DNA from: Salticus scenicus
Lineage: Eukaryota > Arthropoda > Arachnida > Araneae > Salticidae
Length of the DNA: 64,000 bases
Direction of reading: 5' to 3'
Assembly: GCA_963930645.1 (NCBI GenBank)
Contig: CAWVNO010001140.1
Coordinates: forward strand, 62,001-126,000
The notes below the pieces were generated by a model. The model made no database searches. It was not told the origin of the DNA and saw only the letters and a list, made by a program, of their open reading frames with translations. The translations under genes and the position numbers were made by a program. Each line of letters begins with the position of its first letter. Position 1 is the stretch's first letter. Below, one piece after another: positions 49,957-63,700 of this stretch.

Positions 49957-51398
49957 TTCACGTCTTTGTTTCCATATGTGATCTTTTTACATTTAAAGTC
50001 TATTTTAATTTAAGGTGTTTCTTTTTTTATTATCTCTGTATATTATTGTAGTCTTTGTTTGCATTTAAGTTCGTTGTTTACATTTATAGGCTTTGTTTAC
50101 ATTTAAGTCTTTGTTTACATTTAGATTATTTGTTTACATTTAGTCTCTGTTTACATTTCATGCCTGTGCATACATTCAGGGATCTTTTATATTTAGGCTG
50201 ATAGTTAACTTTTATATCTTTGTTTATATTTGTAGTCTTTGTTTACATTCACGTCTTCGTTTACATATGGGGTCAGTTTACATTTAGGTCTTTGTTTACA
50301 TTTAGGCATTTTTAAATTTTGGGTCATTGTTTACTTTTAGATCTTTGTTTACATTTATAATCTTTTTCTTTAAATTCTATGTTTAATTATGTTCTTTGTT
50401 TACATTTATAGCCTTTGTTAACATTTATGTCATTCTTTACATTCACGTCTTTGTTTACATTAAGGGTATTTGTTTACATTCACGTCTTTGTTTACATTTA
50501 GGGTCTTTGTTTACATATGGGGTATATTCCATTTAGGTCATTGTTTACATTTAGAGTCTGTTTACATTTCATGCCTGTGTATACATTCAGGGATCTTTTA
50601 TATTTAGAGTCATTGTTAACTTTTATATCTTTGTTTATATTTGTAGTCTTTGTTTATATTTAGGTCTTCGATACATTCACGTCTTTGTTTATATATGGGG
50701 TCAGTTTACATTTAGGTCTTTGTTTACATTTAGGCATTTTTAAATTTAGGTTCATTGTTTACTTTTAGATCATTGTTTACATTTATAATCTTTTTTCATT
50801 AGGTTCCTTGTTTAATTATGTTCTTTGTATACATTTATAGCCTTTGTTAACATTTCTGTCATTGTTTACATTCACGTCTTTTTTTACATTTAGTGTCTTT
50901 GTTTAGATTCACGTCTGTTTTCATATGGGGTCTGTTTACATTTAATATCTGTTTTTATTTAAGGTCTTTCTTCTCTATTTGATTTCTGTTTATTATTGTA
51001 GTCTTTGTTTCCATTTATATTCTTTGTTTACTTTATAGACTTTGTTTGCATTTAGATCTTTGTTTACATTCACGTCTTTGTTTACATTTAGAGTCTTTGC
51101 TTACATATGGGGTCTGTTTACATTTAGGTTTTTGTTTACATTTATTGATTTTTTATATTTAGGGTGGTTGTTTAATTTTCATTATGTTCTATGTTTACAT
51201 TTATAGCCTTTGTTTATATTTATGTCATTGTTTACATTCAAGTCTTTGTTTACATTTACGTTGTTTACATTCACATCTTTGTTTCCATATGTGATCTTTT
51301 TACATTTAATGTCTGTTTTTATTTAAGTTGTTTCTTTTTTATCTCTGTTTATTATTGTAGACTTTGTTTAAATTTAAGTTCGTGTTTTACATTTATAG
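49957..51398. repeat. Satellite block between D2 and H2
   Basis: Contains the 0.9-kb module (CTGTGCATAC at 50164), the likely sense partner of the inverted block (to 50066), and another start of the 953-bp unit at 51191. No gene is present. Confidence 0.82.
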
Positions 51399-53891
51399 CC
51401 TTTGTTTACATTTATGTCATATTTTACATTCACGTCTTTGTTTACATTTAGGTTGTTTACATTCGCGTCTTTGTTTATATATGTGATCTGTTTAAATTTA
51501 GGTCTTTGTTTACATTTGGGCATTTTTAAATTTAGTTTCTTTGTTTACATTTATAATCTTTTTCATTAGGTTCTATGTTTATTTCTGTTCTTTGTTTACA
51601 TTATATATTTATATCCTTTGTTAACATTTATGTCATTCTTTACATTCATGTCTTTGTTTACATTAAGGGTCTTTGTTTACATTCACGTCTTTGTTTATAT
51701 ATGGTGTCTGTTTACATTTAAAGTATGTTTTTATATAAGGTGTTTGTTTTCTTTTGATCTCTCTTTAATTGTAGTCTTTGTTTAAATTTAAGATCTTTGT
51801 TTACATTTATAGCCTTTGTTTACATTTAGGTGTTTGTTTACATTCACGTCTTTGTTTACATTTAGGGTTTTTGCTTACATAAGGGGTATTTTACATTTCG
51901 GTCTTTGTTTACAAATGGGGTATCTTACATTTAGGTAATTGTTTACATTTAGACCTGTTGTTTACATTTAGAGTCTCTGTTTACATTTAATGCCTGTGTA
52001 TATATTTAGGGATTTTTTATATTTAGGGTCATTGTTAACATTTAGATCTTTGTTTATATTTGTTGTCTTTGCTTATATTTATAGCCTTTGTTTACATTTA
52101 GCTCTTCGATATATTCACATCTTTGTTTACATTTAGATTCTTTGTTTTCTTTCACGTCTTTGTTTACATATGGGGTCTGTTTACATTTAGATGTTTATTT
52201 ATATTTAGATATTTTTTATATTTAGGGTCATTTTTTACTTTTAGATTTTGTTTGTATTTGTAGTCTTTGTTTCCATTTATAATCTTTTTTCATTATGTTC
52301 TATGTTTACATTTATAGCATTTGATTACATTTAGGGCTTTGATACATTCACGTCTTTGTTTACATTTAGGGTCTTTTTTTACATTTATGTCTTTGTATAC
52401 ATATGGGGTCTGTTTACATTTAGGTTTTTGTTTACATTTAGTGATTTTTTATATTTAGGGTGACTGTTTAATTTTAGATCTCTGTTTATATTTGTAGTCT
52501 TTGTTTACAATTATAATCTTTTTTTCATTATGTTCTTTGTTTTATTAGGTTATTTGTTTACATTTATAGCCTTTGTTTACAATTAGGTCTTTGTTTATAT
52601 TCACGCCTTTGTTTACATTCACGTCTTTTTTTACATATGGGATCTGTTTACATTTAAAAATTTCTTTTATTTCAGGTCTTTCTTTTCTTTTAGATCTCTG
52701 TTTATTATTGTAGTCTTTGTTTCCATTTATAGCCCTTCTTTACATTTAGATCTTTGTTTACATTCACGTCTTTGTTTCCATTTAGGTTCTTTGTTTCCAT
52801 TTATAGCCTTTGTTTACATTTACGTCTTTGTTTACATTTAGGGTCTTTGTTTACATATGGGGTATTTTACATTTAGGTCTTTGTTTACATTTAGAGTCAG
52901 TTTACATTTCATGCCTGTGTCTATATTTAGGGATTTTTTATATTTAGGGCCATTGTTAACTTTTAGATTATTGTTTATATTTGTAGTTTTTGTTTACAGT
53001 TATTGCCTTTCTTTACATTTAGGTCTTCGATGCATACACGTCTCTGTTTATATTTAGAGTCTTTGTTTACCATCATGGCTTTGTTTACATTTAGATTATT
53101 GTTTACATTCACGTCTTTGTTTACATTTAGGGTCTTTGTTTACATATGGAGTATTTTCCATTTAGGTCTTTGTTTACATATGGAGTATTTTCCATTTAGG
53201 TCTTTGTTTACATTTAGAGTCTGTTTACATTTCATGCCTGTGTATATATTTAGGGATTTTTTATATTTAGGGTCATTGTTAGCTTTTAGATCATTGTTTA
53301 TATTTATAGTCTTTCTTTACATTTATAGCATTTGTTTACATTTAGGTCTTCGATTTGAGTTTTTGTTTACATTCACGTCTTTATTAACATTTAGGATCTT
53401 TTTTTACGTTCATATCTTTGTTTACAAATGGCGTCTGTTTACATTTAGGTTTTTGTTTACATTTATTGATTTTTTATATTTAGGGTGATTGTTTAATTTT
53501 CATTATGTTCTATGTTTACATTTATAGCCTTTGTTTACATTTATGTCATTGTTTACATTCACCCCTATGTTTACAATTAGGTTGTTTACACTCACGTCTT
53601 TGTTTCCATATGTGATCTTTTTACATTTAAAGTCTTTTTTTATTTAAGGTGTTTCTTTTTTTTTCATCTGTGTTTATTATTGTAGTCTTTGTTTACATTT
53701 AAGTTCGTTGTTTACATTTATAGATTTTGTTTACATGTAGAGTCTTTGTTTACATTTAGTCTCTGTTTACAATTCATGCCTGTGTATACATTCAGGGATC
53801 TTTTATATTTAGGCTCATTGTTAACTTTTATATCTTTGTTTATATTTGTAGTCTTTGTTTACATTCACGTCTACGTTTACATATGGTGTCA

Positions 53892-55366
53892 GTTTACATT
53901 TAGGTCTTTGTTTACATTTAGGCATTTTTTTAATTTAGGGTCATTGTTTACTTTTACATCTTTGTTTACATTTATAATCTTTTTCATTAAATTCTATGTT
54001 TAATTATGTTCTTTGTTTACATTTATAGCCTTTTTTTACATTTATGTCATTGTTTACATTTAGGGTCTTTGTTTACATTCACGACTTTGTTTACATTCAC
54101 GTCCCAGACAGCACACCGCTTCCCCAGGATATCTTCAAGATGTCTTCTGGATGAAAAGACATCCCAGAAACGTCCTTAAGATGTACTGTGGATAAGTTAA
54201 GCCTAACTGTGCTGTTAGGGGTCTTTTTTTCCTTATGGGGACTGTTTACATTTAAAGCTTCTTTTTATTTCAGGTCTTTCTTTTCTTATAGATCTCTGTT
54301 TATTATTGTAGTCTTTGTTTCCATTTAGGTTCTTTGTTTAAATTTATAGTCTTTGTTTACATTTAGATCTTTGTTCACATTCACGTCTTTGTTTACATTT
54401 AGGGTCTTTGTTTACATATGGGGTCTGTTTACATTTGGGTTTTTGTTTACATTTATTGATTTTTTATATTTAGGGTTATTGTTTAATTTTTATTATGTTC
54501 TATGTTTACATTTATATCCTTTGTTTACATTTATGTCATTGTTTACATACACGTCTTTGTTTATATTTAGGTTGTTTACATTCACGCCTTTGTTTACATG
54601 TGTGATCTGTTTACATTTAGGTTTTTGTTTACATTTAGTGATTTTTTTGCCTTTGTTTACATTTGGGTCTTCGATACATTCACGCCTTTGTTTACATTTA
54701 GAGTCTTTGTTTACATTAACGTCTTCGTTTACATATGGGGTCAATTTACATTTAAAATATGCTTTTATTTAAGGTCTTTCTTTTCTTATAGATTTGTTGT
54801 ACATTTGTTTACATTTAAGTTCTTTGTTTACATTTATATCCTTTGTTTACATTCATGTCTTTGTTTACATTTAGGGTTTTTGCTTAAATATGGGTTATTA
54901 TACACTTGTTTAAATTTCGGTCTTTGTTTACATAGGGAGTGTTTTACATTTAGGTCTTTGTTTACATTTAGGCATTTTTTTAATTTAGGGTCATTGTTTA
55001 CTTTTACATCTTTGTTTACATTTATAATCTTTTTCATTAAATTCTATGTTTAATTATGTTCTTTGTTTACATTTATAGCCTTTTTTTACATTTATGTCAT
55101 TGTTTACATTTAGGGTCTTTGTTTACATATGGGGTATTTTCCATTTAGGTCTTTGTTTACATTTAGAGTCTGTTTACATTTCATGCCTGTGTATATGTTT
55201 AGGGATTTTTTATATTTAGGTTCATTGTTATCTTTTAGATCATTGTTTATATTTATAGCCTTTGTTTTTATTTAGGTCTTCGATACGAGTCTTTATTTAC
55301 ATTCACGTCTTTGTTTACATTTAGGATCTTTATTTACATTCATGTCTTTGTTTACATATGGGGTCT
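53892..55366. repeat. 1.475-kb tandem repeat, copy G1
   Basis: 1,475 bp, starting and ending at GTTTACATTTAGGTC-type junctions, with the 118-bp element inside. Directly followed by G2. Confidence 0.93.
54103..54220. mobile_element. 118-bp MITE-like element, copy 2
   Basis: Same ends and same GT flanks as 42036-42153, offset 12,067. Present because the surrounding block was duplicated, not by a new insertion. Confidence 0.8.
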
Positions 55367-56841
55367 GTTTACATTTAGGTCTTTGTTTACATTTAGGCAT
55401 TTTTTTAATTTAGGGTCATTGTTTACTTTTACATCTTTGTTTACATTTATAATCTTTTTCATTAAATTCTATGTTTAATTATGTTCTTTGTTTACATTTA
55501 TAGCCTTTTTTTACATTTATGTCATTGTTTACATTTAGGGTCTTTGTTTACATTCACGACTTTGTTTACATTCACGTCCCAGACAGCACACCGCTTCCCC
55601 AGGATATCTTCAAGATGTCTTCTGGATGAAAAGACATCCCAGAAACGTCCTTAAGATGTACTGTGGATAAGTTAAGCCTAACTGTGCTGTTAGGGGTCTT
55701 TTTTTCCTTATGGGGACTGTTTACATTTAAAGCTTCTTTTTATTTCAGGTCTTTCTTTTCTTATAGATCTCTGTTTATTATTGTAGTCTTTGTTTCCATT
55801 TAGGTTCTTTGTTTAAATTTATAGTCTTTGTTTACATTTAGATCTTTGTTCACATTCACGTCTTTGTTTACATTTAGGGTCTTTGTTTACATATGGGGTC
55901 TGTTTACATTTGGGTTTTTGTTTACATTTATTGATTTTTTATATTTAGGGTTATTGTTTAATTTTTATTATGTTCTATGTTTACATTTATATCCTTTGTT
56001 TACATTTATGTCATTGTTTACATACACGTCTTTGTTTATATTTAGGTTGTTTACATTCACGCCTTTGTTTACATGTGTGATCTGTTTACATTTAGGTTTT
56101 TGTTTACATTTAGTGATTTTTTTGCCTTTGTTTACATTTGGGTCTTCGATACATTCACGCCTTTGTTTACATTTAGAGTCTTTGTTTACATTAACGTCTT
56201 CGTTTACATATGGGGTCAATTTACATTTAAAATATGCTTTTATTTAAGGTCTTTCTTTTCTTATAGATTTGTTGTACATTTGTTTACATTTAAGTTCTTT
56301 GTTTACATTTATATCCTTTGTTTACATTCATGTCTTTGTTTACATTTAGGGTTTTTGCTTAAATATGGGTTATTATACACTTGTTTAAATTTCGGTCTTT
56401 GTTTACATAGGGAGTGTTTTACATTTAGGTCTTTGTTTACATTTAGGCATTTTTTTAATTTAGGGTCATTGTTTACTTTTACATCTTTGTTTACATTTAT
56501 AATCTTTTTCATTAAATTCTATGTTTAATTATGTTCTTTGTTTACATTTATAGCCTTTTTTTACATTTATGTCATTGTTTACATTTAGGGTCTTTGTTTA
56601 CATATGGGGTATTTTCCATTTAGGTCTTTGTTTACATTTAGAGTCTGTTTACATTTCATGCCTGTGTATATGTTTAGGGATTTTTTATATTTAGGTTCAT
56701 TGTTATCTTTTAGATCATTGTTTATATTTATAGCCTTTGTTTTTATTTAGGTCTTCGATACGAGTCTTTATTTACATTCACGTCTTTGTTTACATTTAGG
56801 ATCTTTATTTACATTCATGTCTTTGTTTACATATGGGGTCT
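55367..56841. repeat. 1.475-kb tandem repeat, copy G2
   Basis: Near-perfect copy of G1. The following base 56842 starts the same GTTTACATTTAGG but goes on into the text that follows H1 at 43302. Confidence 0.93.
55578..55695. mobile_element. 118-bp MITE-like element, copy 3
   Basis: Offset 1,475 from copy 2, within G2, with identical flanks. Confidence 0.8.
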
Positions 56842-57001
56842 GTTTACATTTAGGTTTTTGTTTACATGTATTGATTTTTTATGTTTAGGGTGATTGTTTA
56901 ATTTTCATTATGTTCTATGTTTACATTTATAGCATTTGTTTACATTTATATCATTGTTTACATTCACGTCTTTGTTTACATTTAGGTTGTTTACATTCAC
57001 G

Positions 57002-58891
57002 TCTTTGTTTCCATATGTGATCTTTTTACATTTAAAGTCTGTTTTTATTTAAGGTGTTTCTTTTTTTTATCTCTGTTTATTATTGTAGTTTTTGTTTACA
57101 TTTAAGTTCGTTGTTTACATTTATAGACTTTGTTTACATTTAAGTCTTTGTTTACATTTAGTCTCTGTTTACATTTCATGCCTGTGTAAACATTCAGGGA
57201 CCTTTTATATTTAGGCTCATTGTTAACTTTTATATCTTTGTTTATATTTGTAGTCTTTGTTTACATTCACGTCTTCGTTTACATATGGGGTCAGTTTACA
57301 TTTAGGACTTTGTTTACATTTTTGGCTTTTTTAAATTTAAGGTAATTGTTTACTTTTAGATCTTTGTTTACATTTATAATCTTTTTCTTAAAATTCTATG
57401 TTTAATTATGTCCTTTATTTACATTTATAGCCTTTGTTTACATTTATGTCATTGATTACATTCACGTCTTTGTTTACATTTAAGTTCTTTGTTTACATTT
57501 ATAGCCTTTGTTTACAATTAGGTCTTTGTTTACATTCACGACTTTGTTTACATTCACGTCTTTTTTTCCATATGGGGACTTACATTTAAAGCTTCTTTTT
57601 ATTTCAGGTATTTCTTTTCTTATAGATCACTGTTTATTATTGTAGTCTTTGTTTCCATTTAGGTTCTTTGTTTCCATTTATAGTCTTTGTTTCCATTTAG
57701 ATCTTTGTTCCCATTCACGTCTTTGTTTACATTTAGGATCTTTTTTTACATTCATGTCTTTGTTTACATATGGGGTCTGTTTACATTTAGGTTTTTGTTT
57801 ACATTTATTGATTTTTTATATTTAGGGTGGTTGTTTAATTTTCATTATGTTCTATGTTTACATTTATAGCCTTTGTTTATATTTATGTCATTGTTTACAT
57901 TCAAGTCTTTGTTTACATTTACGTTGTTTACATTCACATCTTTGTTTCCATATGTGATCTTTTTACATTTAATGTCTGTTTTTATTTAGGTTGTTTCTTT
58001 TTTATCTCTGTTTATTATTGTAGACTTTGTTTAAATTTAAGTTCGTGTTTTACATTTATAGACTTTGTTTACATTTAAGTCTGTTTACGTTTAGAGTCTT
58101 TGTTTACATTTAGTCTCTGTTTGAATTTCATGCCTGTGTATACATTCAGGTATCTTTTATATTTAGGCTGATTGTTAACTTTTATATCTTTGTTTATATT
58201 TGTAGTCTTTGTTTACATTCACGTCTTCGTTTACATATGGGGTCAGTTTACATTTTTAGGTCTTTGTTTACATTTAGGCATTTTTAAATTTAGGATCATT
58301 GTTTACTTTCAGATCTTTGTTTACATTTATAATCTTTTTCATTAAATTCTATGTTTAATTATGTCCTTTGTTTACATTTATAGCCATTGTTTACATTTAT
58401 GTCATTGTTTACATTCACGTCTTTGTTTACATTTAAGTTCTTTGTTTACATTTATAGCCTTTGTTTACAATTAGGTCTTTGTTTACATTCACGACTTTGT
58501 TTACATTCACGTCTTTTTTTCCATATGGGGACTTACATTTAAAGCTTCTTTTTATTTCAGGTCTTTCTTTTCTTATAGATCACTGTTTATTATTGTAGTC
58601 TTTGTTTCCATTTAGGTTCTTTGTTTCCATTTATAGTCTTTGTTTCCATTTAGATCTTTGTTCACATTCACGTCTTTGTTTACATTTAGGATCTTTTTTT
58701 ACATTCATGTCTTTGTTTACATATGGGGTCTGTTTACATTTAGGTTTTTGTTTACATTTATTGATTTTTTATATTTAGGGTGATTGTTTAATTTTCATTA
58801 TGTTCTATGTTTACATTTATAGCCTTTGTTTATATTTATGTCATTGTTTACATTCAAGTCTTTGTTTACATTTACGTTGTTTACATTCACA
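57002..58891. repeat. 1.89-kb higher-order repeat, copy F1
   Basis: 1,890 bp, with anchors 57687 and 57854 recurring at 59577 and 59744. Consists of two related units of about 0.95 kb (57854 and 58807). It resembles the first part of D1. Confidence 0.92.
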
Positions 58892-60781
58892 TCTTTGTTT
58901 CCATATGTGATCTTTTTACATTTAAAGTCTGTTTTTATTTAAGGTGTTTCTTTTTTTTATCTCTGTTTATTATTGTAGTTTTTGTTTACATTTAAGTTCG
59001 TTGTTTACATTTATAGACTTTGTTTACATTTAAGTCTTTGTTTACATTTAGTCTCTGTTTACATTTCATGCCTGTGTAAACATTCAGGGACCTTTTATAT
59101 TTAGGCTCATTGTTAACTTTTATATCTTTGTTTATATTTGTAGTCTTTGTTTACATTCACGTCTTCGTTTACATATGGGGTCAGTTTACATTTAGGACTT
59201 TGTTTACATTTTTGGCTTTTTTAAATTTAAGGTAATTGTTTACTTTTAGATCTTTGTTTACATTTATAATCTTTTTCTTAAAATTCTATGTTTAATTATG
59301 TCCTTTATTTACATTTATAGCCTTTGTTTACATTTATGTCATTGATTACATTCACGTCTTTGTTTACATTTAAGTTCTTTGTTTACATTTATAGCCTTTG
59401 TTTACAATTAGGTCTTTGTTTACATTCACGACTTTGTTTACATTCACGTCTTTTTTTCCATATGGGGACTTACATTTAAAGCTTCTTTTTATTTCAGGTA
59501 TTTCTTTTCTTATAGATCACTGTTTATTATTGTAGTCTTTGTTTCCATTTAGGTTCTTTGTTTCCATTTATAGTCTTTGTTTCCATTTAGATCTTTGTTC
59601 CCATTCACGTCTTTGTTTACATTTAGGATCTTTTTTTACATTCATGTCTTTGTTTACATATGGGGTCTGTTTACATTTAGGTTTTTGTTTACATTTATTG
59701 ATTTTTTATATTTAGGGTGGTTGTTTAATTTTCATTATGTTCTATGTTTACATTTATAGCCTTTGTTTATATTTATGTCATTGTTTACATTCAAGTCTTT
59801 GTTTACATTTACGTTGTTTACATTCACATCTTTGTTTCCATATGTGATCTTTTTACATTTAATGTCTGTTTTTATTTAGGTTGTTTCTTTTTTATCTCTG
59901 TTTATTATTGTAGACTTTGTTTAAATTTAAGTTCGTGTTTTACATTTATAGACTTTGTTTACATTTAAGTCTGTTTACGTTTAGAGTCTTTGTTTACATT
60001 TAGTCTCTGTTTGAATTTCATGCCTGTGTATACATTCAGGTATCTTTTATATTTAGGCTGATTGTTAACTTTTATATCTTTGTTTATATTTGTAGTCTTT
60101 GTTTACATTCACGTCTTCGTTTACATATGGGGTCAGTTTACATTTTTAGGTCTTTGTTTACATTTAGGCATTTTTAAATTTAGGATCATTGTTTACTTTC
60201 AGATCTTTGTTTACATTTATAATCTTTTTCATTAAATTCTATGTTTAATTATGTCCTTTGTTTACATTTATAGCCATTGTTTACATTTATGTCATTGTTT
60301 ACATTCACGTCTTTGTTTACATTTAAGTTCTTTGTTTACATTTATAGCCTTTGTTTACAATTAGGTCTTTGTTTACATTCACGACTTTGTTTACATTCAC
60401 GTCTTTTTTTCCATATGGGGACTTACATTTAAAGCTTCTTTTTATTTCAGGTCTTTCTTTTCTTATAGATCACTGTTTATTATTGTAGTCTTTGTTTCCA
60501 TTTAGGTTCTTTGTTTCCATTTATAGTCTTTGTTTCCATTTAGATCTTTGTTCACATTCACGTCTTTGTTTACATTTAGGATCTTTTTTTACATTCATGT
60601 CTTTGTTTACATATGGGGTCTGTTTACATTTAGGTTTTTGTTTACATTTATTGATTTTTTATATTTAGGGTGATTGTTTAATTTTCATTATGTTCTATGT
60701 TTACATTTATAGCCTTTGTTTATATTTATGTCATTGTTTACATTCAAGTCTTTGTTTACATTTACGTTGTTTACATTCACA
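58892..60781. repeat. 1.89-kb higher-order repeat, copy F2
   Basis: Tandem copy of F1. Shared private variants such as TTTCAGGTATTTC (57605 and 59495) and TCTTAAAATTC (57388, 59278) show very recent duplication. Confidence 0.92.
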
Positions 60782-63700
60782 TCTTTGTTTCCATATGTGA
60801 TCTTTTTACATTTAATGTCTGTTTTTATTTAAGTTGTTTCTTTTTTATCTCTGTTTATTATTGTAGACTTTGTTTAAATTTAAGTTCGTGTTTTACATTT
60901 ATAGACTTTGTTTACATTTAAGTCTGTTTACGTTTAGAGTCTTTGTTTACATTTAGTCTCTGTTTGAATTTCATGCCTGTGTATACATTCAGGTATCTTT
61001 TATATTTAGGCTGATTGTTAACTTTTATATCTTTGTTTATATTTGTAGTCTTTGTTTACATTCACGTCTTCGTTTACATATGGGGTCAGTTTACATTTTT
61101 AGGTCTTTGTTTACATTTAGGCATTTTTAAATTTAGGATCATTGTTTACTTTCAGATCTTTGTTTACATTTATAATCTTTTTCATTAAATTCTATGTTTA
61201 ATTATGTCCTTTGTTTACATTTATAGCCATTGTTTACATTTATGTCATTGTTTACATTCACGTCTTTGTTTACATTTAAGTTCTTTGTTTACATTTATAG
61301 CCTTTGTTTACAATTAGGTCTTTGTTTACATTCACGACTTTGTTTACATTCACGTCTTTTTTTCCATATGGGGACTTACATTTAAAGCTTCTTTTTATTT
61401 CAGGTCTTTCTTTTCTTATAGATCACTGTTTATTATTGTAGTCTTTGTTTCCATTTAGGTTCTTTGTTTCCATTTATAGTCTTTGTTTCCATTTAGATCT
61501 TTGTTCACATTCACGTCTTTGTTTACATTTAGGATCTTTTTTTACATTCATGTCTTTGTTTACATATGGGGTCTGTTTACATTTAGGTTTTTGTTTACAT
61601 TTATTGATTTTTTATATTTAGGGTGATTGTTTAATTTTCATTATGTTCTATGTTTACATTTATAGCCTTTGTTTATATTTATGTCATTGTTTACATTCAA
61701 GTCTTTGTTTTTATTTACGTTGTTTACATTCACGTCTTTGTTTCCATATGTGATCTTTTTACATTTAATGTCTGTTTTTATTTAAGTTGTTTCTTTTTTT
61801 TTATCTCTGTTTATTATTGTAGGCTTTGTTTAAATTTAAGGTTGTGTTTTACATTTATAGACTTTGTTTACATTTAAGTCTGTTTACGTTTAGAGTCTTT
61901 GTTTACATTTAGTCTCGTTTTGAATTTCATGCCTGTGTATACGTTCAGGTATTTTTTATATTTAGGCTGATTGTTAACTTTTATATCTTTGTTTATATTT
62001 GTAGTCTTTGTTTACATTCACGTCTTCGTTTACATATGGGGTCAGTTTACATTTAGGTCTTTGTTTACATTTAGGCATTTTTAAATTTTAGGATCATTGT
62101 TTATTTTCAGATCTTTGTTTAAATTTATAATCTTTTTCATTAAATTCTATGTTTAATTATGTTCTTTGTTTACATTTATAGCCTTTGTTTACATTTATGT
62201 CATTGTTTACATTCACGACTTTGTTTACATTTAAGTTCTTTGTTTACATTTATAGCCTTTGTTTACAATTAGGTCTTTGTTTACATTCACGACTTTGTTT
62301 ACATTCACGTCTTTTTTTCCTTATGGGGTCTGTTTACATTTAAAGCTTCTTTTTATTTCAGGTCTTTCTTTTCTTATAGATCTCTGTTTATTATTGTAGT
62401 CTTTGTTTCCATTTAGGTTCTTTGTTTCCATTTATAGTCTTTGTTTACATTTAGATCTTTGTTCACATTCACGTCTTTGTTTACATTTAGGGTCTTTGTT
62501 TACATATGGGGTCTGTTTACATTTAGGTTTTTGTTTACATTTATTCATTTTTTATATTTAGGGTTATTGTTTAATTTTTATTATGTTCTATGATTACATT
62601 TATATCCTTTGTTTACATTTATGTCATTGTTTACATACACGTCTTTGTTTATATTTAGGTTGTTTCCATTCACGCCTTTGTTTACATGTGTGATCTGTTT
62701 ACATTTAGGTTTTGTTTACATTTAGTGATTTTTTTGCCTTTGTTTACATTTGGGTCTTCGATACATTCCGCCTTTGTTTACATTTAGAGTCTTTTTTTAC
62801 ATTAACGTCTTCGTTTACATATGGGGTCAGTTTACATTTAAAATATGCTTTTATTTAAGGTCTTTCTTTTCTTATAGATTTGTTGTACATTTGTTTACAT
62901 TTAAGTTCTTTGTTTACATTTATATCCTTTGTTTACATTTAGGGTTTTTGCTTAAATATGGGTTATTATACACTTGTTTAAATTTCGGTCTTTGTTTACA
63001 TAGGGAGTATTTTACATTTAGGTCTTTGTTTACATTTAGAGTTTCTGTTTACATTTCATGCTTGTGTTACAGATTTAGGGATTTTTTATATTTAGTTTAT
63101 TGTTAACTTTTAGATGTTTGTTTATATTGGTAGTCTTTGTTTACATTCACGTCTTTGTTTACATTTAGGTACTTTTTTTACATTCATGTTTACATTTAGT
63201 GATTTTTGTTTACATTTAGTGATTTTTTATATTTAGGGTGATTGTTTACATTTAAGTCATTGTTTACATTCACGTCTTTGTTTACATTTGGGCATTTTTA
63301 AATTTAGTTTCATTGTTTACTTTTAGATCTTTGTTTACATTTATAATCTTTTTCATTAGGTTCTATGTTTATTTCTGTTCTTTGTTTACATTATATATTT
63401 ATATCCTTTGTTAACATTTATGTCATTCTTTACATTCATGTCTTTGTTTATATTAAGGGTCTTTGTTTACATTCACGTCTTTGTTTATATATGGTGTCTG
63501 TTTACATTTAAAGTATGTTTTTATAAAAGGTGTTTGTTTTCTTTTGATCTCTCTTTAATTGTAATCTTTGTTTACATTTATAGCCTTTGTTTACATTTAG
63601 GTGTTTGTTTACATTCACGTCTTTGTTTAAATTTAGGGTTTTTGCTTACATAAGTGGTATTTTACATTTCGGTCTTTGTTTACAAATGGGATATCTTACA

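Larger units (their letters stand above)
51399..55366. repeat. 12-kb spaced duplication, copy H2
   Basis: Partner of 39335-43301, carrying the 118-bp element at the same place. Its right part is additionally duplicated in tandem (G1/G2), which is not so in H1. Confidence 0.9.
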
